A stretch of 64,000 nucleotides of DNA from Pseudomonas sp. P5_109 (GCF_034009455.1 NZ_CP125380.1:2335001-2399000), one strand, 5' to 3'; numbered from the stretch's first letter, positions 7,513-16,262 are shown. The notes: a model not told the origin generated them from the sequence alone. Numbers and translations are program-made.

Positions 7513-8715
7513 ATGCAATTGCTGGGACATCTGCTGCACGCGGTCAAACCATCACCAACGCTGGCGATCACACGGCAGGCGGCTGAATTGCGCCGCCGAG
7601 GTGTTGATGTGATTAGTCTGTCGGCCGGAGAGCCCGACTTTCCGACACCCGACCACATCAATGCAGCGGCAAAGGCTGCGATTGATGCAGGACAAACCCG
7701 TTACACCGATGTCGATGGCACCCCGGAGCTCAAGGCGGCGATCGTGCGCAAGTTTCAGCGCGAAAACGGCGTGACCTATGACACCAGTGAAATCAGCGTA
7801 GGGACCGGTGGCAAGCAAGTCCTGATCAACGCTTTGCTGGCCACTCTCAATCCGGGAGATGAGGTCATCATTCCCGCACCTTATTGGGTGTCATACCCGG
7901 ACATGGTCCGCTTGGCGGGGGGGACCCCGGTGGAGGTGAGTTGCCCGGCGGATCAACATTTCAAAATCACGGCAGTTCAGCTCCAGAAGGCCATTACTGC
8001 GCGAACCAAGTGGGTGATCCTGAACTCCCCGAGCAATCCAACCGGGGCCGGCTACAGCTCGACTGAACTGAAGGAATTGGGCGCCGTGCTTCTCGGCCAT
8101 CCGCAGGTCTATGTGCTGACGGATGACATGTATGAGCACCTCAGTTACGACGGCTGGATGTTTTCCACCATGGCTTCGCAGGTGCCGGCGTTACGCGATC
8201 GTGTTCTGACAGTAAATGGGGTGTCCAAAGCCTACTCGATGACCGGCTGGCGCATCGGTTACGCCGGCGGGCCAAAGGATTTGATAGCGGCCATGGCAAC
8301 TATCCAATCCCAAACCACCAGCAATCCCTGCGCGATATCCCAAGCCGCCGCGGTTGCCGCTCTGGATGGCCCGATTGACTTCCTGGCCGAACGCAACGAA
8401 GTGTTCCGCCAGCGCAGAGATCTGTGCCTGGATGCCTTCAACGATACTCCCGGCTTGATGTGTCGCCGTCCCGAAGGGGCGTTCTATCTGTTTCCTTCTT
8501 GTGCCGGCCTTATCGGGCGCAAGACGCCTGCGGGTGTCGAGCTCACCAATGATGTTGAGGTCAGTCGCTATTTGCTGGAGGCGGCCAGGGTGGCGGTCGT
8601 GCCGGGGAGTGCATTTGGTTTGGAGGGGTACTTCCGAATTTCCTTTGCTACCTCCACAGCAGTGCTTGAACACGCTTGTTCGCGGATACGCCAGGCTTGT
8701 GACAAGCTCGTCTGA
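7513..8715 (+). CDS. Class I/II PLP aminotransferase (aspartate/aromatic type)
   Basis: 400 residues, the usual size for fold-type I class I aminotransferases. It shows SAGEPDFPTPDHI near residue 40, the substrate-loop tyrosine in TRYTDVDGTPELK, ILNSPSNPTGAGYS, and the PLP lysine in NGVSKAYSMTGWRIGY, followed by the C-terminal FRISFATS arginine. GAAGGG lies 10 bases before the ATG. Closest to the AatA-type enzymes that use aspartate or aromatic amino acids with 2-oxoglutarate. It stands alone, downstream of the divergent island promoter region and convergent with the TetR gene. Exact substrate not readable. Confidence 0.88.
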   Translation: MQLLGHLLHAVKPSPTLAITRQAAELRRRGVDVISLSAGEPDFPTPDHINAAAKAAIDAGQTRYTDVDGTPELKAAIVRKFQRENGVTYDTSEISVGTGGKQVLINALLATLNPGDEVIIPAPYWVSYPDMVRLAGGTPVEVSCPADQHFKITAVQLQKAITARTKWVILNSPSNPTGAGYSSTELKELGAVLLGHPQVYVLTDDMYEHLSYDGWMFSTMASQVPALRDRVLTVNGVSKAYSMTGWRIGYAGGPKDLIAAMATIQSQTTSNPCAISQAAAVAALDGPIDFLAERNEVFRQRRDLCLDAFNDTPGLMCRRPEGAFYLFPSCAGLIGRKTPAGVELTNDVEVSRYLLEAARVAVVPGSAFGLEGYFRISFATSTAVLEHACSRIRQACDKLV

Positions 8716-8801
8716 TCTGCTTTCCGGATGATACCGAGGCTAGCGCTGAGGCCGAGAGGTTGCCGTTGTCGAAAGAGCAAGCGCTACGAGTATTCCTTGG
8801 G

Positions 8802-9437
8802 TTAGCGAATTGCAGGTAATGGCAGCATGCCGATGGCCGTTGCCGCGATACCTTCCAGGGTTTGTCGTGAAAGTCCATCGTGCGCCTGCAACGACATGCC
8901 TTCCAACAGTGTATTCAGCGCGGCGGCAAGGATTAGGGTGTCAACATCAGCCGCCAGTTGCCCATCTTCCACGGCGCGGTCGAGGCGCTGCTGCAGATAG
9001 TCCCGACCTTCCTGGCGAAGTGCCTTGAGGGCGTTGGTGATCTCTTGAGCGCTCTCTGACACATTGACACCCGCCAATACGACCATACAGCCGCATGGTG
9101 CCTCGGGCTCAGTGACGATCGCAGCAGCGGAATGGAAAAAATCGGTGATGGCACGGTACAGGTCCGGCTCGCTATCCATGCGTTCCCAGGTAGCATCCCA
9201 GAATCTGGCCTCGTAATAATTGACCGCTTCGAGGAAGAGCTTTGATTTATTGCCAAAGGCGGCATAGAGGCTTGGCGGGTTGATGCCCATGGCCGTGCAT
9301 AATTCCGCCACGGAGGCCGGTTCGTATCCGCGTTTCCAGAACACTTCGAGCGCATTAAACAGGGCTTGCTCGCGATCAAAGGCGCGTGGACGTCCTTTTT
9401 TAGGGCGCACGGCCAGCGTGGGTATGGGGTCGGTCAT
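8802..9437 (-). CDS. TetR/AcrR-family transcriptional regulator
   Basis: 211 residues from ATG 9437, which has GAGG about 11 bases upstream; a TTG at 9467 would add ten residues and is less likely. KKGRPRAFDREQALFNALEVF opens the DNA-binding domain and MGINPPSLYAAFGNKSKLF is its recognition helix. The ligand domain includes the PCGCMVVLAG stretch found in the TetR_C_16-like / AefR-like group of pseudomonads, often linked to oxidoreductase genes. It may repress the promoter at 7299..7327, since no other orphan TetR lies close to it. That link is inference. Confidence 0.85.
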   Translation of the reverse strand: MTDPIPTLAVRPKKGRPRAFDREQALFNALEVFWKRGYEPASVAELCTAMGINPPSLYAAFGNKSKLFLEAVNYYEARFWDATWERMDSEPDLYRAITDFFHSAAAIVTEPEAPCGCMVVLAGVNVSESAQEITNALKALRQEGRDYLQQRLDRAVEDGQLAADVDTLILAAALNTLLEGMSLQAHDGLSRQTLEGIAATAIGMLPLPAIR

Positions 9438-9794
9438 TCGTGCGTTGCCTCGATGATGCAGGGCCAATCAGCTGAAGAAACTGCTCAGTTATGGTCTGTA
9501 GAATCGAATGATACACAAAAGGCATGGATACCGGCCTTGCTAGCCACTTCATAGCAGACAGTCGATTGGGTTTATCACTCTGTGCTACCGAATGACCACA
9601 GCGCGGGTGACGGCTTACGTGTGCGTTACCCCAGTCGGCAACATTTGCCGTTGGCGGTATCCGCGTTCATTGCAATGGTTATGGAAAAGCTGAATGGGCA
9701 AGCATTTCCGGCGAGGGCTTTACCTGATCAGAGTTGACTGGGTATTGGGGCTTGTGATCGTTTCGTACTCAGCTTTTGCAGCACGCTTTTAATC
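9438..9794. other. Non-coding gap
   Basis: About 357 bases with no supported gene. It holds the promoter side of the TetR gene and the stretch downstream of the truncated LysR gene. I searched the minus strand here for a continuation of the LysR effector domain in any frame and saw none. Confidence 0.4.
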
Positions 9795-10148
9795 TCACCG
9801 TTTCAACACAGCAGGCCCGCGCCCCCGATCGTTATCCGTATGTTGTTCCAGCACGCACTGAATACCGCTCAAAAGCGGTATCAGAAGCTTCGCCATATTG
9901 TCGGCGACCTGAGTGGGAGCCATTGCCCCCTCTTTTCGATGGAACAGTTGATCTTGAAACGCCAGCCTTAGCTTGGACAAGCTATTGCTGACAGCGGGTT
10001 GCCCTATTTTCAAAAGCTCCGACGTTCGGGTAACGCTTTTTTCTCGGTAAAGAGTGGCAAATATCACCAGACAATTGAGGTTGAATTGTGAGAGATATCC
10101 GGCGTTGAACGAAGAGGTTGCTGTCTCGCTGGAGACTTTGTCGACCAT
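9795..10148 (-). pseudogene. Truncated LysR-family regulator (DNA-binding domain only)
   Basis: Only 117 residues, against about 300 for a full LysR regulator. Residues 20-80 are a LysR winged helix-turn-helix (NLNCLVIFATLYREKSVTRT, then IGQPAVSNSLSKLR and DQLFHRKEGAMAPT). The frame stops shortly after the linker helix, so the effector-binding domain is missing. AAAGGAA lies eight bases before ATG 10148. It is tandem and upstream-facing relative to nothing obvious; the aldehyde reductase gene on the same strand ends 87 bases before its start. It is probably a decayed gene, but a short DNA-binding protein that competes with a full regulator cannot be excluded. Confidence 0.72.
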
Positions 10149-10184
10149 CCTGTTTCCTTTGTACATGGCGTGAGTCCTGGCTGT

Positions 10185-10230
10185 CCCGGGGCGGTTGGCA
10201 CCAGATCCAGGGATTCCGATCCGCCCCGGG
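10185..10230. repeat. Inverted repeat between reductase stop and LysR-remnant start
   Basis: CCCGGGGCGG and CCGCCCCGGG are perfect 10-base arms around a 26-base loop. There is no T-run, so it is a weak terminator candidate or a structured leader for the LysR remnant. Confidence 0.5.
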
Positions 10231-10234
10231 CGAA

Positions 10235-11287
10235 TCAAATGGTTGCCATGTCGATGACAAAGCGGTACTTCACATCGCTCTTTTGCATGCGTTGGAACGC
10301 CAATTCGATGTCCTTCACTTCGATCATTTCGACATGTGAAGTGATGCCGTGCTCTGCGCAGAAATCGAGCATTTCCTGAGTTTCAGGAATGCCCCCAATC
10401 AGCGACCCGGCCAGCTGACGGCGCTGGAAAATCAGATTGGCTACACCAGGCGATGGGTGAGGGCTGTCGGGCACCCCGACCATGGTCATGGTTGCGTCGC
10501 GTTTGAGCAGACTCATGAATGCGTCGAGGTCGTGAGGTGCGGCGACGGTGTTTAGGATGAAGTCGAAGCTTTTGGTATGGGCTGCCATTTCTTCAGGATT
10601 GCGTGAGACAACGACCTCATCGGCGCCAAGGTCGCGCGCGTCCTGGATTTTGGAGGGGGAGGTTGTAAACGCTACGACATGGGCGCCCATCGCATGAGCC
10701 AGTTTTATGCCCATGTGGCCGAGACCACCGATACCGACGATGCCGATTTTCTTGCCGGGCCCCGCCTTCCAGTGGCGAAGTGGAGACCAGGTTGTGATGC
10801 CTGCGCAAAGAAGCGGCGCTACCTCCGCCAATTTCGATTCAGGGTGCGTAATCTTCAGCACGAAGTGTTCGTCAACGGTGATGCCATCGGCGTAACCGCC
10901 GTAAGTATTTTCGCCACTGCCGTCAAGCCAGCCGTTGTATGTCTGCTGCCAACCATGGGGACCTTCGCAATACTGTTCCAGACCGTCGTCGCAAGATTGG
11001 CAATGGCGGCAGCTGCCCACCATGCATCCAACGCCCACGATGTCTCCCACTTGGTGGTTCGAGACTGATGCGCCGATGGCAGACACTCGACCGATGATCT
11101 CGTGTCCCGGAACTAGTGGGTAGCGCATTCCAGGCCACTCACCACGCGCGGCGTGCAGATCGGAATGGCAAACGCCGCAGTAGAGAATCTCGATCGCCAC
11201 ATCCCTTTCACCGGTTTGGCGTCGAGGGATGTTGGTCGGGGCCAAGGGCGTCGTGGGCGATTGCGCTGCATAAGCTTTGTATTGCAT
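10235..11287 (-). CDS. Zinc-dependent NADP(H) alcohol/aldehyde dehydrogenase (YahK/cinnamyl-alcohol type)
   Basis: 350 residues. Catalytic zinc ligands Cys40 (GVCHSDLH), His62-Glu63 (PGHE) and the LLCAG cysteine are present, as are the structural zinc cysteines 92, 95, 98 and 106 (CRHCQSCDDGLEQYC). The cofactor turn is GIGGLGHMG. The overall layout matches the YahK / CAD subgroup, which reduces a wide range of aldehydes with NADPH. ATG 11287 has AGGAA nine bases upstream; the longer frame from 11308 lacks one. Placed among NemR/OYE functions, a role in detoxifying reactive aldehydes is plausible. Confidence 0.88.
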   Translation of the reverse strand: MQYKAYAAQSPTTPLAPTNIPRRQTGERDVAIEILYCGVCHSDLHAARGEWPGMRYPLVPGHEIIGRVSAIGASVSNHQVGDIVGVGCMVGSCRHCQSCDDGLEQYCEGPHGWQQTYNGWLDGSGENTYGGYADGITVDEHFVLKITHPESKLAEVAPLLCAGITTWSPLRHWKAGPGKKIGIVGIGGLGHMGIKLAHAMGAHVVAFTTSPSKIQDARDLGADEVVVSRNPEEMAAHTKSFDFILNTVAAPHDLDAFMSLLKRDATMTMVGVPDSPHPSPGVANLIFQRRQLAGSLIGGIPETQEMLDFCAEHGITSHVEMIEVKDIELAFQRMQKSDVKYRFVIDMATI

Positions 11288-11384
11288 AGCGAATTCCTGA
11301 TGCGTCAAAAACGGTACGGCGCCGCGTTGGGCGGCACCAAACGTGAATTCATGGGATGCGTTGGTACGCTATCCTTGGGGGCAA

Positions 11385-12037
11385 TCAGCGAGAGAAGGTG
11401 ACTTCCGCGGTCCAGTTTTCTTTTGGCTGGCTGTGCAATGTCCAGAATGCTTCAGCGACGCCAAGGGCTTCCTCGGACTCCGGTTTGACGAATGCGGCGA
11501 CCGTCACGGTTGCGACATGGATGCCTTGGGTTTTGGCCGGTTCAAACAGGCCGAGCGCCAGCGATCGGATACGGCTTTACCCAGGCTCAGAGAAAGAAAG
11601 TCAGGATTTGGAGTGGTCCCGAAAAAACCACCGGTCAGCAGCAGGGTCCCGGCGTTGCGACTGTACATCGAGCGCAGGGCCGTCTGAGTGGCGACTAGTG
11701 CTCCACCAATGTTCACAGCCAGATCGCTGTTGAAGGTATCGACCGGTTGTTCAGCGACAGTTGCCTGCCGAATGATCGCGGCGTTGTAGTGCAGCACATC
11801 CAATGCGCCAAATTGCGCTTCGACCTGGGTCACCAGCGCCGTTACATCCTGTGCATTACCGGCATCAACTTGGCGGGTGTGGGCTTCATAGCCCTGGGAT
11901 ATCAAACGTTCGGCGAGTGCGAGCGTCCTATCCATATTTCGAGCACTGAGCACCACACGATAGCCTTCACGGGCGAAACGTTCGGCTGTCGAAAATCCGA
12001 TTCCTGGGCCAGTACCGATGCTTAGAAAAGTTTTCAT
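11385..12037 (-). pseudogene. Frameshifted short-chain dehydrogenase/reductase
   Basis: Translation from ATG 12037 (MKTFLSIGTGPGIGFSTAE) gives an SDR-like Rossmann domain with HYNAAI and a LLLTGGFFG strand. Near 11573 the frame leaves the family pattern after SLGKA. Moving by one base restores the continuation IRSLALGLFEPAKTQGIHVA, then VTVAAFVKPE, WTLHSQPKENWTAEVTFSR and a stop at 11385. One missing G at GCC(G)GTATCC explains this. Either the gene is recently broken or the assembly has a one-base error; nothing else is degraded. Homologues are small NAD(P)-binding proteins of unknown substrate. Confidence 0.8.
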
Positions 12038-12228
12038 GTGAGTCCTTGATAACGGGGTGACGCGTGTAATCAAGGCTAACAGGTGCACAAAGAGAGATAA
12101 TTTATGGAATTAGCATTTATATAATGCAAAAAATGCAGGAGTAGTTGCATACCAGTTCACTCGAGCTGACGCTTCCCGGCATATCGGCTCCGTTGGTCGG
12201 GCGTGGATGTGATCGTTGAAATAGCTAC
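12038..12228. other. Intergenic region upstream of divergent SDR remnant and nemR-like gene
   Basis: About 190 bases, AT-rich around 12100..12135 (repeated AAAAATGC and ATTTATATAATGC). It probably holds the SDR promoter. No coding signal. Confidence 0.35.
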
Positions 12229-12243
12229 TAGACGACTGGTCTG
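12229..12243. promoter_or_regulatory. NemR-like operator before nemR copy 2
   Basis: TAGACGACTGGTCTG, a TAGAC-N5-GTCTr half-palindrome pair, ends 23 bases before the ATG at 12267. A matching site lies before nemA. The arrangement fits autoregulation. Confidence 0.65.
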
Positions 12244-12266
12244 TTTGTTATTAGAGTGGCGCCATT

Positions 12267-12848
12267 ATGAAAAAACGTCATTCCGAAACACGCCAACACA
12301 TCCTGGATATCGCCAGGACGTTGATGACCCATAAAGGCTATACCGGTGTCGGCTTGGCCGAAGTGGTGGCTACAGCACAAGTACCGAAAGGCTCGTTCTA
12401 CCACTACTTCAAATCCAAGGATGAATTCGGCCAAGCGCTGCTTGAACAGTATTTTGCCGACTACCTCGCGGTAGTCGATTCGCTGCTGGCCGGCACCACC
12501 CCGGCAGCTGATCGGTTGCTTGGTTATTTCCATTACTGGGCGCAAACCCAATGTTCAGATTTACCGACTGACAAATGCCTGGTGGTCAAATTAGGCGCTG
12601 AGGTGTGTGACCTTTCCGAAGGTATGCGCCTGGTGCTCGACAAAGGGACGCAAGCGGTTCACATGCGGCTGGAGCGCTGCATCGAGCAGGGTCACGCAGA
12701 TGGCTCGATCACGTCCGCCATTCCTAACTCGACGCTTGCGCAGTCGCTCTATCAGATTTGGCTCGGTGCCTCTTTGATGATGAAGATTGGCAAACGCAGC
12801 AGTGCTTTTGAAAACTCTCTAGCCATGGCAAAGCGACTCTTGTCGTAG
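12267..12848 (+). CDS. nemR: TetR-family regulator, NemR homologue (copy 2)
   Basis: 193 residues, the same length as copy 1 and clearly its paralogue. The helix-turn-helix ends VPKGSFYHYFKSKDEFGQAL. Cys104 in KCLVVKLGAEVCDLSE and Lys173 in WLGASLMMK correspond, by alignment from memory, to the Cys106-Lys175 pair through which E. coli NemR senses chlorine species and electrophiles. The gene starts the unit nemR-nemA-SDR-NDH-like, as nemR heads nemRA in enterobacteria. Operator-like palindromes flank it on both sides, so it probably represses both itself and nemA. Confidence 0.9.
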   Translation: MKKRHSETRQHILDIARTLMTHKGYTGVGLAEVVATAQVPKGSFYHYFKSKDEFGQALLEQYFADYLAVVDSLLAGTTPAADRLLGYFHYWAQTQCSDLPTDKCLVVKLGAEVCDLSEGMRLVLDKGTQAVHMRLERCIEQGHADGSITSAIPNSTLAQSLYQIWLGASLMMKIGKRSSAFENSLAMAKRLLS

Positions 12849-12870
12849 TCACTTTATTTATCAGTTTACT

Positions 12871-12885
12871 AGTCGACTGGTCTAT
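12871..12885. promoter_or_regulatory. NemR-like operator before nemA
   Basis: TAGTCGACTGGTCTA is a near-perfect palindrome (TAGwC-N5-GwCTA) 16 bases before the nemA ATG. It matches the site at 12229..12243 in 13 of 15 positions. It lies between nemR and nemA, so nemA may have its own regulated promoter. Confidence 0.65.
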
Positions 12886-12901
12886 TTATTTGAGGTTCAC
12901 C

Positions 12902-14005
12902 ATGACAGATAACAGTAACCGCACTGACTTGTTCTCTCCCGTCACCATTGGGGCGATGGAACTTGCCAACCGCATCGTAATGGCGCCCGTCACACGCAGC
13001 CGCTATGCCGAAGATGGCATTCCCAATGAATTGCACGCCGAGTACTACGCCCAACGGGCCAGTGCAGGCTTGATCGTGGCTGAAGCAACCAATATTTCCG
13101 CTCAGGGACGCGGCTACGCTGCGACACCAGGTATCTGGAGCGATGAGCAGGTCGCTGGTTGGAAAAAAGTGACTGACGCAGTGCACGCCGCGGGCGGCAA
13201 GATCGTCAGCCAGCTTTGGCATGTGGGCCGGTTTTCCAGCGTGGAGTTGCAGCCATATGGCGCCGCGCCGGTCGCTCCTTCCGCGATCAAGGCCGAAGGC
13301 GATACCTATACCGTGAATGGTTTTGTTCCTGTGTCGACGCCTCGGGCTCTCGAAGCCGATGAAATCCCGGGAATCATTGGGCAGTACAAGCGTGCCGCCG
13401 AAAATGCCAAACGCGCTGGTTTTGATGGCGTAGAGGTTCACTCAGCCAACAGTTATTTGCTGGATCAATTCCTGCGTGATTCGACTAATCACCGCACCGA
13501 TCAATATGGCGGGTCGATCGAGAACCGCGCGCGCCTCACCCTGGAAGTGACCGAAGAGATCGTCAAAATCTGGGGCAATGAACGCGTGGGCATTCGCTTG
13601 TCGCCCGTCACGCCCGATGCCGGCAACACGCCGCCAGACAGCAACGTGATGGCGATGTATGGCTACCTCATTCAGCAATTGAACAAATTCGACCTCGCTT
13701 ACCTGCACTTCGTCGAGGGTGCTACCGCGACTTCCCGTGAGGTGCCAGCGGGCGTGGATATGGACGCTCTGAGCGCACAGTTCACGGGTCCATTCATTGG
13801 CAACAACAACTACGACCTGGAAATGGCGATCGAGCGTCGAGCGCAGGGCACGATCGACGCGGTTGCCTTCGGCCGTCTGTTCATTTCCAACCCTGACCTG
13901 GTCGAACGCCTGCGTCGTGGTGCCGAGCTCACCATTGCACCGCGTGAGTCGTTCTACGGCGGTGGAGCCAAGGGCTACACCGACTGGCCTGTCGGCAACT
14001 ACTGA
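12902..14005 (+). CDS. nemA: Old Yellow Enzyme, NemA-type N-ethylmaleimide reductase
   Basis: 367 residues, an FMN TIM barrel that reduces activated C=C bonds and nitro compounds with NADPH. MAPVTRSR opens the barrel, PGIWSDEQVAGWKKVTDAVH follows E. coli NemA closely, HSANSYLLDQFL carries the His/Asn substrate pair and Tyr proton donor, and the end SFYGGGAKGYTDWP is the NemA-type tail. ATG 12902 has GAGG seven bases upstream. It follows nemR by 53 bases with an operator between. Role: removal of maleimides, quinones, methylglyoxal-like electrophiles or nitroesters; the natural substrate is unknown. Confidence 0.92.
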   Translation: MTDNSNRTDLFSPVTIGAMELANRIVMAPVTRSRYAEDGIPNELHAEYYAQRASAGLIVAEATNISAQGRGYAATPGIWSDEQVAGWKKVTDAVHAAGGKIVSQLWHVGRFSSVELQPYGAAPVAPSAIKAEGDTYTVNGFVPVSTPRALEADEIPGIIGQYKRAAENAKRAGFDGVEVHSANSYLLDQFLRDSTNHRTDQYGGSIENRARLTLEVTEEIVKIWGNERVGIRLSPVTPDAGNTPPDSNVMAMYGYLIQQLNKFDLAYLHFVEGATATSREVPAGVDMDALSAQFTGPFIGNNNYDLEMAIERRAQGTIDAVAFGRLFISNPDLVERLRRGAELTIAPRESFYGGGAKGYTDWPVGNY

Positions 14006-14036
14006 TTAATAACCGACACCCGCGATACCCCAACCC

Positions 14037-14059
14037 ACTGCCCGACACGTGCGGGCAGT
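14037..14059. repeat. Hairpin between nemA and SDR
   Basis: ACTGCCCG and CGGGCAGT form a stem with a short loop, without a T-run. It may slow transcription or protect the mRNA rather than end it. Confidence 0.45.
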
Positions 14060-14079
14060 CACTATCGAGAGGAACTCCC

Positions 14080-14823
14080 ATGAACTATTTGCAAAACAAG
14101 ACAGCCATCATCACTGGCGCATCTTCAGGTCTGGGTGCTGCTTCGGCTCGCGCCCTGTCCGCGAAAGGCGTTCGAGTTGTCGCAGCTGCGTTGGATCAAG
14201 AAGGTCTGGATGCCATTGTGAGCGAGCTGAAAGCGAACGGTGGTGAGGCGGTGGGTCGTGTCAGCGACGTCACCAGTCTGGAAGATATGAAGGCGTTGGC
14301 TCAGTTCGCTCAAGACTCCTTCGGTTCGGTAGACATCCTGATCAACAATGCCGGCCTGATGCTGTTTTCCACTTGGGTGGACCTGGCCGTCGATGATTGG
14401 GAAAAGATGATCAACGTGAACATCAAGGGTTACCTGAATGGCGTCGCGGCTGTGCTGCCGTTCATGCTGAAACAGAAGTCTGGTCAGATCCTGAACATGG
14501 ATTCCGTAGCGGGCCACCAAGTGGGTCCTTCGGCTGGCGTATACAGCGCGACCAAATTCTTCGTTCAGGCAATGACTGAGTCGATGCGCAAGGAACTGGG
14601 TGTCCACCACGGAATTCGGGTTAACACCGTTAGCCCGGGTGTGACCAATACCGGTTGGGCAGACAAAGTTACCGATCCAGCAGGGCGCAAGGCTGCCCAA
14701 GAGCTGAACAAGATTGCCATCGCACCTGACGATATTGGTAAAGCGGTGGTTTATGCCCTGGACCAGCCTGCAAACGTCACCGTCAACGAGGTGATCATTT
14801 CGCCTAGCCGCCAGGATTGGTAA
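14080..14823 (+). CDS. Classical SDR oxidoreductase
   Basis: 247 residues, the normal classical SDR length. TGASSGLG (12-19), NNAG (89-92), Ser142 in MDSVAG and YSATK (155-159) form the complete cofactor and catalytic set, so it should be an active NAD(P)-dependent ketone or alcohol enzyme. GAGG sits before the ATG. It lies between nemA and the NDH-like flavoprotein in one unit, suggesting that it processes carbonyl products of the OYE or feeds it; both are inference. Substrate not identifiable. Confidence 0.9.
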   Translation: MNYLQNKTAIITGASSGLGAASARALSAKGVRVVAAALDQEGLDAIVSELKANGGEAVGRVSDVTSLEDMKALAQFAQDSFGSVDILINNAGLMLFSTWVDLAVDDWEKMINVNIKGYLNGVAAVLPFMLKQKSGQILNMDSVAGHQVGPSAGVYSATKFFVQAMTESMRKELGVHHGIRVNTVSPGVTNTGWADKVTDPAGRKAAQELNKIAIAPDDIGKAVVYALDQPANVTVNEVIISPSRQDW

Positions 14824-14848
14824 GCAGAACCCAGCAACACCTACCAAG

Positions 14849-14876
14849 CCCGGACACGCGATGCACGGTGTCCGGG
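14849..14876 (+). repeat. Hairpin between SDR and NDH-like gene
   Basis: CCCGGACAC / GTGTCCGGG with a ten-base loop. No T-run follows directly, so it is at most an attenuating structure inside the unit. Confidence 0.5.
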
Positions 14877-14926
14877 TGCTACAGGATCTTTCCTGTCTCC
14901 CCCCGTAAAAACAATGAGACCTTTCA

Positions 14927-16219
14927 ATGACACACCGTATTTTGATTGTCGGCGGTGGCGCTGGCGGTCTGGAGCTTGCGACGCGCCTGGGCAAGACCCT
15001 GGGCAAGCGTGGCGCTGTTCACATCACCCTTGTCGACGCCAACCTGACCCATATTTGGAAGCCTCTGTTGCATGAAGTGGCCGCCGGTTCACTGAACGCT
15101 CACGACGACGAGCTGAACTACGTGGCCCAGGCCAAGTGGAATCACTTCCAGTTCCAACTTGGCCGCATGAGCGGGCTCGACCGTACCGCCAAGCAAATCC
15201 AGCTATCGGCTACCCTCGACGAAGCCGGGCATGAGCTGGTGCCGGAACGTTCCCTGAACTACGACACTCTGGTCATCGCCGTGGGCAGCAACACCAACGA
15301 CTTCGGCACCGTGGGTGCTGCGCAGCACTGCCTGTTCCTTGACTCGCGTGAACAGGCCGAGCGCTTCCATCAGCAGTTGCTCAACCATTATCTGCGCGCC
15401 CACGCGGGGAGTGAAAACGAGAACATCAGCGTGGCTATTGTCGGTGCGGGTGCAACCGGTGTGGAATTGGCTGCCGAACTGCACAACGCTGCTCATGAGT
15501 TGGCTGCTTATGGTTTAGATCGCATTAAGCCGCAGGACATGCGCATCACCTTGATCGAGGCCGGATCGCGAGTGCTCCCGGCGCTGCCGAATCGCATCAG
15601 TACGCCAGTGCACCAAACCCTTGAAAAACTCGGCGTGAGGGTGATGACGAACGCTACAGTCAGTGAAGTCACCGCCGAGCATCTCAAGACCCGTAACGGC
15701 GATGTGATTGAGGCCGGCCTGAAGGTTTGGGCTGCTGGCATTCGGGCGCCGTCCTTCCTCAAGAATATCGACGGCCTGGAGACCAATCGCATCAACCAAC
15801 TGCTGGTACGCCCGACCTTGCAGACCACACTTGACGACAATATCTTCGCTTTCGGTGACTGTGCGGCGTGCCCACAGCCTGGCAGTGAGCAAAACGTACC
15901 GCCCCGGGCTCAAGCCGCTCACCAACAGGCGTCGATGCTCTCCAAGAGCCTGAAAGCCCGGCTACAAGGTAAGCCAATGCCGACCTACGAGTACAAGGAC
16001 TACGGCTCATTGGTTTCTCTATCTCGCTTCTCGGCGGTGGGTAACCTGATGGGTAATTTGACCGGCAGCGTAATGCTCGAAGGATGGTTGGCGCGGGTGT
16101 TTTATGCGTCGTTGTACCGCATGCACCAGGCCGCTTTGTATGGCCTGTTCCCGACCCTGTTGCTGATGTTGGGCAATCGGATTGGTCGAGGGACTGAGCC
16201 GCGGTTGAAGCTGCACTAG
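14927..16219 (+). CDS. NDH-2-like NAD(P)/FAD-dependent oxidoreductase
   Basis: 430 residues with two dinucleotide folds: GGGAGG at 9-14 for FAD and VGAGATGVELAAEL near 170 for NAD(P)H. FAFGDCAACPQPG is the C-terminal FAD motif of type II NADH dehydrogenases. The end, with MHQAALYGLFPTLLLMLGNR, is the amphipathic membrane anchor of this family. It should pass electrons from NADH to quinones at the inner membrane without pumping protons. Its place after nemA and the SDR suggests redox rebalancing or quinone reduction during electrophile stress. A second respiratory ndh elsewhere in the genome is likely. Confidence 0.87.
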   Translation: MTHRILIVGGGAGGLELATRLGKTLGKRGAVHITLVDANLTHIWKPLLHEVAAGSLNAHDDELNYVAQAKWNHFQFQLGRMSGLDRTAKQIQLSATLDEAGHELVPERSLNYDTLVIAVGSNTNDFGTVGAAQHCLFLDSREQAERFHQQLLNHYLRAHAGSENENISVAIVGAGATGVELAAELHNAAHELAAYGLDRIKPQDMRITLIEAGSRVLPALPNRISTPVHQTLEKLGVRVMTNATVSEVTAEHLKTRNGDVIEAGLKVWAAGIRAPSFLKNIDGLETNRINQLLVRPTLQTTLDDNIFAFGDCAACPQPGSEQNVPPRAQAAHQQASMLSKSLKARLQGKPMPTYEYKDYGSLVSLSRFSAVGNLMGNLTGSVMLEGWLARVFYASLYRMHQAALYGLFPTLLLMLGNRIGRGTEPRLKLH

Positions 16220-16235
16220 GCTGTAACGATGTTTA

Positions 16236-16262
16236 AGCGCAGCGCCACTCGGGCGTTGCGCT
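16236..16262 (+). terminator. Hairpin after NDH-like gene, possible terminator
   Basis: AGCGCAGCGCC / GGCGTTGCGCT with a five-base loop lies 17 bases after the stop. The T-run is lacking, so termination is likely but weak. Confidence 0.45.

Noticed and set aside
14125..15006. Open minus-strand frame of about 290 codons opposite the SDR gene
   Set aside because: It is antisense to a complete classical SDR with all catalytic motifs, has no ribosome site and no family resemblance.
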